From positions 1 to 8,734 of the forward strand of contig JAIRUF010000019.1 in the NCBI GenBank assembly GCA_031254555.1: 8,734 nucleotides of DNA. The letters are read 5' to 3'. Both the position numbers and the translations under genes were made by a program. Position 1 is the stretch's first letter, and the number at the start of each line of letters is the position of its first letter. This document shows positions 1 to 6,268 of this stretch, one piece after another. Under the pieces are notes generated by a model, which was not told where the DNA came from, searched no databases, and was given only the letters and a program-made list of their open reading frames with translations. The stretch is from Oscillospiraceae bacterium. Lineage in GTDB: Bacteria; Bacillota; Clostridia; Oscillospirales; Acutalibacteraceae.

Positions 1-1
1 A

Positions 2-76
2 TATGTTGACATAAATGAGCCAATGATAAAAGAATTAAAGCGGATTTTAGGGGAAGAAAATGTTGTTGTCCAGTAG
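2..76 (+). CDS. C-terminal end of upstream gene, probably DNA polymerase III alpha subunit (DnaE)
   Basis: An open frame enters from the left edge and ends at a TAG at 74-76, giving 24 residues that finish in KRILGEENVVVQ. A C-terminal pattern of the kind 'EL+ LLGEENV' is typical of the extreme C-terminus of bacterial DnaE, and dnaE directly upstream of pfkA is a known gene order in Clostridia; both points are from memory. The gap to pfkA is only 36 nt, without a terminator, so the two are probably co-transcribed. The fragment is too short for a firm call: that a gene ends here is likely, its identity as DnaE is inference. Confidence 0.5.
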   Translation, partial: YVDINEPMIKELKRILGEENVVVQ

Positions 77-112
77 AAAAATTTGTTTCACATATTTAAA
101 AGGAGAAATGAA

Positions 113-1075
113 ATGAGAACGATAGGTGTTTTGACAAGCGGAGGAGACGCTCCGGGCATGAATGCCGCAATTAGGTCTGTCGTACGTACCGGCATAGAAA
201 ACGACATGAATGTAATAGGTATCAAAGACGGGTATGAGGGATTGATAGGCGGAGATGTGTACGAGATGAACCTGCGCAGCGTCTCAAATATAATCCAGCG
301 CGGAGGCACGATACTGAGAAGTGCGAGAAGCGATGAGTTTAAAACGCAGAGAGGGCAGAGAAAAGCCGCTGAAATGTGCAGACGTTTGGGGATAGACGGC
401 GTTATAGTGATAGGCGGAGACGGATCGTTTAAAGGAGCTCGCGAACTTTCAGCTCTGGGGATACAATGTGTGGGGATACCGGGAACAATAGACAATGACA
501 TAGCGTGCAGTGATGAGACCATAGGTTTTGATACTGCAATGAACACAGTTATGCAAATGGTTGACCGTGTGCGGGACACGACAGAATCGCACAGCCGGTG
601 CAGCGTTATTGAGGTTATGGGCCGTTCAGCAGGATATATTGCGCTGTACGCGGGTTTGGCTGTTGGAGCTACGGCAATTTTGATTCCGGAGCTTGAATTT
701 AATTTTAAAATTGATGTTATTGAGCGTATGAGAAGAACAATAGAAAACGGCAAACAGCATTTTGTTATAATTGTAGCTGAAGGCATAGGGGACAGCAATT
801 CAATGGCAAAGCAAATAGAGGATAAAACCGGTGTAGAGACAAGGACGACAATACTTGGCCATGTACAGCGCGGCGGTTCGCCGACTGTTAGGGACAGGGT
901 GCTTGCAAGCCAGATGGGTAACTATGCCGTAAGGCTGATGAAAAGTTCAAAAAAAAGCTGCATTATCGCAGCACAATGCGGACAAATAATAGATTTGGAA
1001 ATAGAGCAGGCGCTTGCTTTAGAAAAGAGCATCGACATAGAGACCTATAGACTTGCGCATGAGATTTCGATATGA
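113..1075 (+). CDS. pfkA: ATP-dependent 6-phosphofructokinase
   Basis: Phosphorylates fructose 6-phosphate to fructose 1,6-bisphosphate, the committed step of glycolysis, in the cytosol. The 320 aa match the usual PfkA length. Visible motifs are the nucleotide loop GGDAPGMN (11-17), GGDGS (101-105), PGTIDND with catalytic D127 (123-129), EVMGR (167-171) and LGHVQRGGSP (248-257). Gly104 and Gly124 mark the ATP-dependent type; PPi-dependent enzymes have Asp and Lys there. ATG at 113 is chosen because AGGAG (101-105) precedes it; an upstream in-frame TTG at 83 lacks a ribosome binding site and would add ten residues before the conserved start. Several allosteric effector-site positions known from E. 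coli PfkA are changed (54 is Leu, 59 Asn, 187 Thr, 212 Asn), so ADP/PEP control may be altered. The stop overlaps the next start (ATGA). Confidence 0.97.
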   Translation: MRTIGVLTSGGDAPGMNAAIRSVVRTGIENDMNVIGIKDGYEGLIGGDVYEMNLRSVSNIIQRGGTILRSARSDEFKTQRGQRKAAEMCRRLGIDGVIVIGGDGSFKGARELSALGIQCVGIPGTIDNDIACSDETIGFDTAMNTVMQMVDRVRDTTESHSRCSVIEVMGRSAGYIALYAGLAVGATAILIPELEFNFKIDVIERMRRTIENGKQHFVIIVAEGIGDSNSMAKQIEDKTGVETRTTILGHVQRGGSPTVRDRVLASQMGNYAVRLMKSSKKSCIIAAQCGQIIDLEIEQALALEKSIDIETYRLAHEISI

Positions 1076-1563
1076 ATAATTTGATACTTATAGGGATGCC
1101 CGCAAGCGGCAAAAGCACCATTGGAGTCGTTTTGGCTAAAACTCTTGGAATGGATTTTACAGATACAGACTTGATAATACAAAAACGGGAAGGCAAGCTT
1201 TTACAGCAGATAATTGATGAAGAGGGATTAAAAAAATTTTTAAAGGCAGAGCAGGACGCCATTTTGTCAATAGAGGCTGAAAATACGGTGATCGCCACTG
1301 GAGGCAGTGCAGTTTTGAGCGATAAGGCAATGAGGAGACTTAAGGATTTTGGCAAAATTATATATCTGTATGCCGATTGTAAAATATTGGAAAAGAGATT
1401 ATATAATATTGAAACCAGAGGAATAGCAAAAGAAAAAAATGAAAGTGTAATAGAGATATTTGATAAAAGAAAAGATCTATACAAAAAATATGCAGATATT
1501 ACCATAGAAGCGGGTAATTTTTCCGTTGAACAAATAGTAAAAATTATTTTAAAAAACATATAA
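1072..1563 (+). CDS. Shikimate kinase-family protein (AroK-like P-loop kinase)
   Basis: A 163-aa P-loop small-molecule kinase related to shikimate kinase, which phosphorylates shikimate in the chorismate pathway. It has a Walker A loop GMPASGKST (8-16), the DxD pair D31/D33 for Mg and substrate, a TGGSA segment (76-80) and a C-terminal R133 in DKRKDLY, as in AroK. However, the FRxxE motif that supplies the shikimate-binding Arg reads FLKAE (56-60), and GGG reads GGS. I recall a common clostridial 'shikimate kinase' subfamily with this FL variant, so the true substrate may differ. The ATG lies inside the pfkA stop (ATGA), with no good ribosome binding site, implying translational coupling to pfkA. 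No other aromatic-pathway gene is in the window. The fold is certain; the substrate is not. Confidence 0.8.
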   Translation: MNNLILIGMPASGKSTIGVVLAKTLGMDFTDTDLIIQKREGKLLQQIIDEEGLKKFLKAEQDAILSIEAENTVIATGGSAVLSDKAMRRLKDFGKIIYLYADCKILEKRLYNIETRGIAKEKNESVIEIFDKRKDLYKKYADITIEAGNFSVEQIVKIILKNI

Positions 1564-1595
1564 TACATTTATAGATATATTTAAAAAGAATTAGA

Positions 1596-1635
1596 AAAAG
1601 GACGGATATTATTCGTCCTTTTAAAAAATTTTTTT
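1596..1635 (+). terminator. Intrinsic terminator after the pfkA operon
   Basis: A perfect 9-bp stem (1596-1604 with 1614-1622, AAAAGGACG/CGTCCTTTT) encloses a 9-nt loop and is followed by A6 and then T7 (1629-1635). It lies 33 nt after the kinase stop codon and ends the dnaE-pfkA-kinase transcript. Confidence 0.8.
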
Positions 1636-1702
1636 GTAAATTAAAACCGATTAAACTTCTAATTACCTCAAATAATATTAAGATAAAAAGCCAAATTATA
1701 TG

Positions 1703-1766
1703 TGAGCGAGTTCAGCATATCTTTGTATTTTTTAAAGAAAAATGCAAACGGTATAAGACTTGCTCA
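1703..1766 (+). other. Long inverted repeat in the spoIVB leader
   Basis: TGAGCGAGT (1703-1711) can pair with ACTTGCTCA (1758-1766) over 9 bp with one G-U. Inside it, GCAT (1714-1717) can pair with ATGC (1742-1745) and CTTT (1721-1724) with AAAG. With the short hairpin at 1810-1825 this could make a folded 5' leader. I do not recognise a riboswitch class in it. If transcription starts inside this stretch the arms would be DNA sites instead. The whole 1640-1839 interval has no ORF that I can support. Confidence 0.35.
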
Positions 1767-1809
1767 ACTTTAAGATTTGGAGTAGGACTATGTGTCAGTA
1801 AAACACCAA

Positions 1810-1825
1810 GCGGTTGCAAAACCGC
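1810..1825 (+). promoter_or_regulatory. GNRA-capped hairpin next to the spoIVB ribosome binding site
   Basis: GCGGTT-GCAA-AACCGC forms a perfect 6-bp stem with a GCAA tetraloop, three bases upstream of GGAGGTGA (1829-1836) and the ATG at 1840. Its position suggests an effect on translation start or mRNA stability, but there is no T-run, so it is not a terminator. Confidence 0.45.
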
Positions 1826-1839
1826 ATCGGAGGTGAAGG

Positions 1840-3072
1840 ATGCAAAAAACAATAAAAGTAATCAGCGCGTCTGCATCTGTTTTATGCTTTATGATTTTTG
1901 CGGCGGTTATATACGCCAATTATGCGATACCTGATGAGATATTTATTAGGCAGACAAGTGATATAAAGCTTGATAAGCCTTTTACTCTTTCGTTTATTCA
2001 AAAAGATTCTGCGGCAAAAGCCGTGTCGTCTTCAAACTCAAGTGATGAATATCAGTTAGATGTGTCGCTAATGGATGTTATACCGGTAAAATCATCAAAG
2101 ATAACTGTAACAAAACGGCGTTATGTCGTCCCAAGCGGAAGACTGTTTGGGATTAGGCTTTATACCGACGGTGTGGTGGTAGTCGGAATAGACGATGTAA
2201 AAACAGAAACCGCAACCGTAAATCCGGCAAAAAATGCAGGACTGCAGCAGGGCGACATTATTAAAGAGGTAGACAATAAAAAAATCAGTTCAAATTTAGA
2301 ACTTTCACAGGCAATATCTAAAAGTAAAGGTAATGCATTAGAGATGCTTGTGCAGAGAAATGATGAAGTTTTAAAAATACAATTTACTCCGGCAAGATCA
2401 TATACAGATGGAAAATACAAGGCTGGTATTTGGATAAGGGACAGTTCCGCTGGAGTTGGAACAATAACCTATCTTGACAGATCAAATATGCTTTTCGCAG
2501 GCTTAGGCCATGCAGTATGTGATATTGATACAGGAGAAATTATGCCTCTGCTTTCAGGCGATATAGTGGCTGCCACTGTAAAGGGAGCCTATAAAGGCAG
2601 CAGCGGCAACACAGGAGAATTGTGCGGAGTATTTGAAAACGAGGTCCTTGGAACTCTTTTAAAAAACGGCTCAACTGGCGTCTATGGACGACTTAACTAT
2701 GTTGAAAAAAATCTAAAGGAAATACCTGTGGCAATGAGGTATGAAACTAAGATAGGCCCTGCACAGATAATGGCGACAGTAGACGGGAACCAATCTGAAT
2801 TTTATGATATTAAAATAACACACATTTATCACAATAGTGAAACAGGAGAAAAAAACATGACGATTGAGGTGACAGATGAAGACCTCATAAATAAAACTGG
2901 CGGGATCGTTCAGGGTATGAGCGGAAGCCCCATTATACAAGATGGAATGCTTGTGGGTGCAGTAACGCATGTTTTTGTCAACAATCCTCTTCAGGGTTAT
3001 GCAATTTTCGCCGAAAACATGATCAATACCGGTGATTCTCTCAACAGAGTATCAGATCAAAAAGCTTCCTAA
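1840..3072 (+). CDS. spoIVB: SpoIVB serine peptidase (stage IV sporulation protein B)
   Basis: A forespore-made protease that, in B. subtilis, is secreted into the intermembrane space and cleaves SpoIVFA, releasing SpoIVFB to process pro-sigmaK. The 410 aa start with an uncleaved-looking membrane anchor (about 8-28), then a PDZ domain (about 100-185, with GLQQGDII at 134-141) and an S55-type peptidase domain (about 195-400). The catalytic triad is visible: H224 in GLGHAV, D346 in VTDEDL, and S361 in GMSGSP. The Asp-to-Ser spacing of 15 equals that of B. subtilis D363/S378. The start is fixed by GGAGGTGA four nt before the ATG. spo0A follows 123 nt later without a clear terminator between them, the classical pair. 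recN, often upstream in other species, is not here. Confidence 0.97.
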   Translation: MQKTIKVISASASVLCFMIFAAVIYANYAIPDEIFIRQTSDIKLDKPFTLSFIQKDSAAKAVSSSNSSDEYQLDVSLMDVIPVKSSKITVTKRRYVVPSGRLFGIRLYTDGVVVVGIDDVKTETATVNPAKNAGLQQGDIIKEVDNKKISSNLELSQAISKSKGNALEMLVQRNDEVLKIQFTPARSYTDGKYKAGIWIRDSSAGVGTITYLDRSNMLFAGLGHAVCDIDTGEIMPLLSGDIVAATVKGAYKGSSGNTGELCGVFENEVLGTLLKNGSTGVYGRLNYVEKNLKEIPVAMRYETKIGPAQIMATVDGNQSEFYDIKITHIYHNSETGEKNMTIEVTDEDLINKTGGIVQGMSGSPIIQDGMLVGAVTHVFVNNPLQGYAIFAENMINTGDSLNRVSDQKAS

Positions 3073-3135
3073 TTAACACAAAGTAAAGAAGCAAGCAAAT
3101 AAAATCCATTTTTTCCCATTTTTTTCAAAAAACTA

Positions 3136-3164
3136 TTGCCATTTTATTTAATATATGGTAATAT
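3136..3164 (+). promoter_or_regulatory. SigmaA-like promoter of spo0A
   Basis: TTGCCA (3136-3141), a 17-bp spacer, and TAATAT (3159-3164) preceded by TGG, which fits an extended -10. Predicted start near 3171, about 25 nt before the ATG at 3196. No sigmaH-type or Spo0A-box sequence that I trust is seen here, unlike B. subtilis spo0A. Confidence 0.5.
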
Positions 3165-3170
3165 ATGGTA
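3151..3170 (+). repeat. Perfect tandem 10-bp repeat in the spo0A promoter
   Basis: ATATATGGTA occurs twice in direct tandem (3151-3160 and 3161-3170), covering the -10 region and the predicted start. One copy with its preceding A (AATATATGGTA) also occurs in the nrdR promoter on the other strand (6227-6237). A one-turn tandem spacing fits a protein binding site or a slippage event; which one cannot be told from sequence alone. Confidence 0.7.
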
Positions 3171-3195
3171 GAAAAAGAAATGGAGGTAACAAGAT

Positions 3196-3981
3196 ATGGA
3201 TAAAAAGCTTAGAATTATGCTTGCTGAAGAAGGCAATGAGTTTGGCCAAGTTTGTGCTAATATCCTTAAGAATTACGGACATGAAGTTGTTCTTGTCCCA
3301 AAAGACGGATCAGAGATTATATCTAGGATTGTTTCAATTGCTCCAGACGTACTTTTAATGGATGCATTTATGCCTCGGATAGATGCGCTTGGAGTATTAA
3401 AATCAATCAAGATACAGCAGGTGTTAAAGAAGCCTTTGATTATGGTCATGTCAGGTGTGGATAATCCAAGATTTGAACAGGAGATGTTATCTGCTGGAGC
3501 TGACTATTATTTTATAAAGCCATTTGATTTAAATGTCCTTGCAGAACGGATCACTCAAATGACCGGTTGGAGCCGTACCGGTCATGATAACATAAATATT
3601 AGGAAATCAGATATATCGGAAAGTTTAAACGACCTGTCTGTAGTGATATCAGATATCATGCATCAAATAGGAGTGCCGGCACACATAAAGGGATATCAGT
3701 ATTTAAGAGAGGCCATACTGCTTTCAATAAATGACAATGAAATGTTAAATTCTGTTACAAAACTTTTATATCCAAGCGTGGCAAAAGCTTTTAAAACAAC
3801 TCCGTCAAGGGTTGAGAGGGCAATCAGGCACGCAATAGAAGTAGCATGGGATAGAGGAGACGTTGACGTACTCAGCTCATACTTCGGATATACCATTCAA
3901 AACACAAGAGGAAAACCTACCAACAGTGAGTTTATAGCAATGATAAGCGACAGATTAAAGCTGAGAATCAAAACAGCTTAG
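3196..3981 (+). CDS. spo0A: Spo0A, sporulation transcription factor
   Basis: Response regulator that, when phosphorylated, starts sporulation and represses growth-phase genes. The 261 aa hold a receiver (1-123) and the Spo0A DNA-binding domain (about 145-261). Receiver landmarks are phospho-acceptor D56 (LLMDAFMP), S86 and K108 (IKPFD). The output domain is textbook: [17 protein letters not shown] (158-174), [15 protein letters not shown] (204-218) and [10 protein letters not shown] (240-249). The receiver is unusual: the acidic pair before the phosphorylation site is E11-E12 instead of Asp-Asp, and the Gly after the D56 loop (MPxxDG) is Ala64. Start chosen from GGAGGT (3182-3187) eight nt before the ATG. 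It follows spoIVB and is closed by a strong terminator. Confidence 0.97.
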   Translation: MDKKLRIMLAEEGNEFGQVCANILKNYGHEVVLVPKDGSEIISRIVSIAPDVLLMDAFMPRIDALGVLKSIKIQQVLKKPLIMVMSGVDNPRFEQEMLSAGADYYFIKPFDLNVLAERITQMTGWSRTGHDNINIRKSDISESLNDLSVVISDIMHQIGVPAHIKGYQYLREAILLSINDNEMLNSVTKLLYPSVAKAFKTTPSRVERAIRHAIEVAWDRGDVDVLSSYFGYTIQNTRGKPTNSEFIAMISDRLKLRIKTA

Positions 3982-3999
3982 TTAAATCTTATTAATTAT

Positions 4000-4034
4000 T
4001 AAAACCCTTGTTTCTTAACAGGGGTTTTATTTTA
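4000..4034 (+). terminator. Intrinsic terminator after spo0A
   Basis: A 13-bp stem with one G-U (4000-4012 with 4017-4029) and a TCTT loop, containing AAAACCC and GGGTTTT, is followed by the T-rich ATTTTATT. It begins 18 nt after the spo0A stop and isolates the next gene. Confidence 0.85.
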
Positions 4035-4063
4035 TTGAAAGATATAATTTTTTGTATTATAAT
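4035..4063 (+). promoter_or_regulatory. SigmaA promoter of the radical SAM gene
   Basis: TTGAAA (4035-4040), a 17-bp spacer and a perfect TATAAT (4058-4063). Predicted start about 4070, giving a leader of roughly 27 nt to the ATG at 4097. It is the best sigmaA match in the window and sits directly against the spo0A terminator. Confidence 0.85.
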
Positions 4064-4096
4064 TTAAAAAATACTATCTTAAAGGGAAGAGATGCA

Positions 4097-4693
4097 ATGA
4101 CAATATTTTATGAGGTTTATGGAAATTTGTATGTGAACTTGACCAATAAATGTCCGTGTGCGTGCAATTTTTGTATAAGGACTCAGGGCGACGGAGTGGG
4201 CGATGGAAATTTTCTTTGGTTGGAGTGTGAGCCCCAAATTGATGAGATAAAAAAGGATTTTGATAAAATAGAAATTGATAAATATAATGAGATAGTGTTT
4301 TGCGGATTTGGTGAACCGCTTGAAAGGCTCGATACATTAATAGAAACAGCCCGTTATATAAAATCGAAAACAGATAAAATAATAAGACTTAACACCAACG
4401 GATTATCCGATCTTATTTATAATGAGCCTACAGCTCAAAAATTACAGGGAGTAATTGATGTGGTGTCAATTAGCTTAAATGCACCGGATTCCGCTACGTA
4501 TATGCAAAGATGCAACCCTAGGTTTGGCGAAAAATCTTTTGATGCAATTTTAAAATTTGCAAATGATTGCACCAGATATATAAAAACTGTAATTTTCACT
4601 GTTGTGGACTGTATAGATGATGGAGAAATAGAAAAGTGCAGAAAAATAGCAAAAGAATCAGGGGTAGAATTTAGAGTAAGAAAATTTCAGTAA
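4097..4693 (+). CDS. Radical SAM protein, TatD-associated family
   Basis: A compact 198-aa radical SAM enzyme. The [4Fe-4S]-binding motif CxxxCxxC is C19-C23-C26 (KCPCACNFCIR), followed by GFGEP (70-74), a GGEP-type SAM contact, and the strand RLNTNGLSDL (97-106). The protein matches my memory of the TIGR04038 'TatD-associated' family along its whole length, including NLYVNLTNKCP, FLWLECEP and VVSISLNAP. Members usually sit next to, or are fused to, a TatD-type metal-dependent hydrolase; their reaction is, to my knowledge, not established. No tatD gene is in this window. The ATG at 4097 fits the family N-terminus and the GGGAAGAG (4084-4091) before it; an in-frame TTG at 4052 lies inside the promoter. 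Monocistronic, with its own promoter and terminator. Confidence 0.9.
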   Translation: MTIFYEVYGNLYVNLTNKCPCACNFCIRTQGDGVGDGNFLWLECEPQIDEIKKDFDKIEIDKYNEIVFCGFGEPLERLDTLIETARYIKSKTDKIIRLNTNGLSDLIYNEPTAQKLQGVIDVVSISLNAPDSATYMQRCNPRFGEKSFDAILKFANDCTRYIKTVIFTVVDCIDDGEIEKCRKIAKESGVEFRVRKFQ

Positions 4694-4707
4694 TATATAA
4701 AAATATT

Positions 4708-4738
4708 AAACCGGCACATGAAAAATGTGCCGGTTTTT
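4708..4738 (+). terminator. Intrinsic terminator after the radical SAM gene
   Basis: A perfect 12-bp stem (4708-4719 with 4725-4736, core CCGGCACAT/ATGTGCCGG), a GAAAA loop and a following T5GTTATTTTT tract. It begins 15 nt after the stop codon. Confidence 0.9.
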
Positions 4739-4816
4739 GTTATTTTTGAGAAAAAAATAAAACTTACAAGTGAAATATAGGAGCTTAAAAAATATATATT
4801 TTTATGGGCATAAACC

Positions 4817-4845
4817 GAATTAAACATATGCAGCTTGGCAATAAT
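4817..4845 (+). promoter_or_regulatory. Possible sigmaF promoter of sigG
   Basis: GGCAATAAT (4837-4845) fully matches the sigmaF -10 pattern GGnnAnAnT. GAATT (4817-4821) lies 15 bp upstream and is a weak match to the -35 GYATA. Transcription of sigG by sigmaF is known in B. subtilis. The predicted start near 4852 leaves about 32 nt before the ATG at 4884. The -35 match is poor, so confidence is moderate. Confidence 0.45.
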
Positions 4846-4883
4846 TCTAATGAAAGTAAAAAGTAACTTTGCGGGGTGAGCAT

Positions 4884-5651
4884 ATGCAATTTAACAAAGT
4901 AGAGATATGCGGGGTCAACACATCAAAGCTAAAAGTGCTCAAAGAGAGCGAAAAAATGGAATTGATGAAACGCTCAAAGCAGGGAGATAAAAGAGCGCGT
5001 GAAGAGCTTATAAGCGGCAACTTAAGGCTTGTTTTAAGTGTTGTTCAAAGATTTACAAACAGAGGAGAAAACTTAGATGATCTTTTTCAGGTTGGGTGTA
5101 TCGGACTTATTAAGTCGATAGATAATTTTGACGTTACACAAAATGTAAAGTTTTCTACGTACGCGGTGCCAATGATCATAGGCGAAATAAGAAGGTACCT
5201 AAGGGATAATAATTCGGTTCGGGTAAGCAGGTCAATTCGGGACACGGCGTATCACGCCATGCAGGCAAAGGAAAAGCTTGTTAACAGTCTTCAAAGGGAT
5301 CCGACAATTGAGGAGATAGCGCATGAGCTTGACCTGCCGAAAGAAGACGTTGTATTGTCGCTTGAGGCCATTGTTGAACCTGTATCTTTGTATGAGCCGG
5401 TATACTCAGACGGCGGAGACACGATTTACGTTATGGATCAGGTGGGGGACAACAGCAAAGACGACGATTGGATAGACGAAATACTGCTGCGGCAGTCTAT
5501 AAAAGACTTAGGTCCTCGGGAGAAAAAAATCCTGTCAATGAGATTTATGCAAGGGAAAACCCAGATGGAAGTGGCAAAGGAGATAAATATATCTCAGGCG
5601 CAGGTGTCAAGGTTAGAAAAATCAGCGCTTAAACAAATTAAAAGTCATTGA
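4884..5651 (+). CDS. sigG: RNA polymerase sigma factor SigG (late forespore)
   Basis: The sporulation sigma factor that takes over from sigmaF in the engulfed forespore and drives late genes, including spoIVB in B. subtilis. The 255 aa show the SigG signature N-terminus NKVEICGVNTSKL (4-16), region 2 (about 42-110, with DDLFQVGCIGL, KFSTYAVPMIIGEIRRYL and RDNN), region 3 (about 115-175) and a region 4 helix-turn-helix (224-252, GKTQMEVAKEI, ISQAQVSRLEK). The ATG at 4884 is preceded by GGGGTGAG (4873-4880); an in-frame TTG at 4869 would lie before that site. The position matching Asn45 of B. subtilis SigG, described as important for its anti-sigma control, is Ser44. spoIIGA and sigE, the usual upstream neighbours, are absent. 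Confidence 0.96.
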   Translation: MQFNKVEICGVNTSKLKVLKESEKMELMKRSKQGDKRAREELISGNLRLVLSVVQRFTNRGENLDDLFQVGCIGLIKSIDNFDVTQNVKFSTYAVPMIIGEIRRYLRDNNSVRVSRSIRDTAYHAMQAKEKLVNSLQRDPTIEEIAHELDLPKEDVVLSLEAIVEPVSLYEPVYSDGGDTIYVMDQVGDNSKDDDWIDEILLRQSIKDLGPREKKILSMRFMQGKTQMEVAKEINISQAQVSRLEKSALKQIKSH

Positions 5652-5671
5652 ATTAAAATATAATAAAAAAT

Positions 5672-5703
5672 ATAAAGAGCTGGATTAAGATCCAGCTCTT
5701 TAT
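5672..5703. terminator. Bidirectional terminator between sigG and nrdR
   Basis: A perfect 14-bp stem (5672-5685 with 5690-5703, core AAAGAGCTGGAT) with a TAAG loop lies between two convergent genes. It has an A-rich left flank (5661-5670), read as T-rich on the - strand, and a weaker T-rich right flank. It therefore terminates nrdR well and probably sigG too. Confidence 0.85.
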
Positions 5704-5731
5704 GTATTTCAAGGAATGTCTTTTAGTGATA

Positions 5732-6187
5732 TCACCTGTTTTTTAAGAGGTTAGAAACCTCTTCCATAAACAGATTTATATCTTTAAACTGACGGTATAC
5801 AGAGGCAAAACGCACATAGGAAACCTCGTCAATATTGCGGAGCTTCTCCATTGCAAGAGATCCGATTTGATCTGAACTTACTTCCCGGTCAAGAGAGTTT
5901 TGCAAAGATATCTCAATATCATCTACCGCATTTTCAATTGTTTCAACGGAAACGGGTCGTTTCTCACAAGCTCTGAGCATACCGCGAAACAGCTTTTGCC
6001 TGTCAAAAACTTCACGAGATTTATCTTTTTTAACGACAATAAGCGGCACATTTTCAATGATCTCATAAGTGGTAAACCTTTTTTTGCATTTCAGGCATTC
6101 ACGTCGTCTGCGGATTTTCATGCCCTCATCGGTAGGCCTTGAGTCTATAACCTTACTTTCTTCAAAACTGCAAAACGGACATTTCAC
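5732..6187 (-). CDS. nrdR: Transcriptional repressor NrdR
   Basis: Zinc and (d)ATP-binding repressor of ribonucleotide reductase genes. The 151 aa match the family length. An N-terminal zinc ribbon uses C3-x2-C6 and C31-x2-C34, with the basic RRRREC stretch before the second pair, and an ATP-cone domain covers about 49-139 ([18 protein letters not shown], then [14 protein letters not shown]). The start is GTG (6185-6187), supported by GGATGTGA (6194-6201 on the + strand) and by the conserved MKCPFC beginning. The gene lies 81 nt downstream of the isomerase gene on the same strand, with an internal promoter in the gap and no terminator, so two transcripts are likely. No nrd reductase gene is in the window. 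Two palindromes overlap its promoter and may be autoregulatory sites. Confidence 0.96.
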   Translation of the reverse strand: MKCPFCSFEESKVIDSRPTDEGMKIRRRRECLKCKKRFTTYEIIENVPLIVVKKDKSREVFDRQKLFRGMLRACEKRPVSVETIENAVDDIEISLQNSLDREVSSDQIGSLAMEKLRNIDEVSYVRFASVYRQFKDINLFMEEVSNLLKNR

Positions 6188-6222
6188 GTTTAATCACATC
6201 CATATTGTTATTTGATATATAA

Positions 6223-6251
6223 ATTGTACCATATATTGGTAAGTGAAACAA
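6223..6251 (-). promoter_or_regulatory. SigmaA promoter of nrdR
   Basis: On the - strand TTGTTT (6246-6251), a 17-bp spacer and TACAAT (6223-6228), with TGG before the -10 (extended -10 type). Predicted start about 6216, leaving about 30 nt to the GTG. The -10 is 5/6 and the -35 3/6. Confidence 0.6.
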
Positions 6252-6260
6252 TATATATTG
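6227..6260. promoter_or_regulatory. Two palindromes over the nrdR promoter, possible NrdR boxes
   Basis: TACCATATATTGGTA (6227-6241) has perfect 5-bp arms around an AT centre, and CAATATATATTG (6249-6260) is a perfect 12-bp palindrome. Their centres are about 20.5 bp apart, two helical turns. The first sits in the promoter spacer and contains a 10-mer matching the NrdR core CwAtATaTwG with one mismatch; the second covers the -35 but is 2 bp longer than the core. AT-rich background makes chance palindromes possible. Confidence 0.35.
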
Positions 6261-6268
6261 ATAAATTA

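Noticed and set aside
88..798. Long open frame opposite pfkA on the - strand (236 codons)
   Set aside because: It is the antisense shadow of a gene with every PfkA motif; no ribosome binding site or recognisable domain.
963..1568. Open frame on the - strand opposite the kinase gene (201 codons)
   Set aside because: Shadow of the kinase gene; low-complexity Leu/Ile/Ser-rich product without motifs.
1692..1721. SigmaG-like promoter for spoIVB (CAAATT, 17 bp, CATATCT)
   Set aside because: Only 3/6 and 4/7 matches to the consensus in AT-rich DNA; SigG control is expected from B. subtilis but this site is too weak to annotate.
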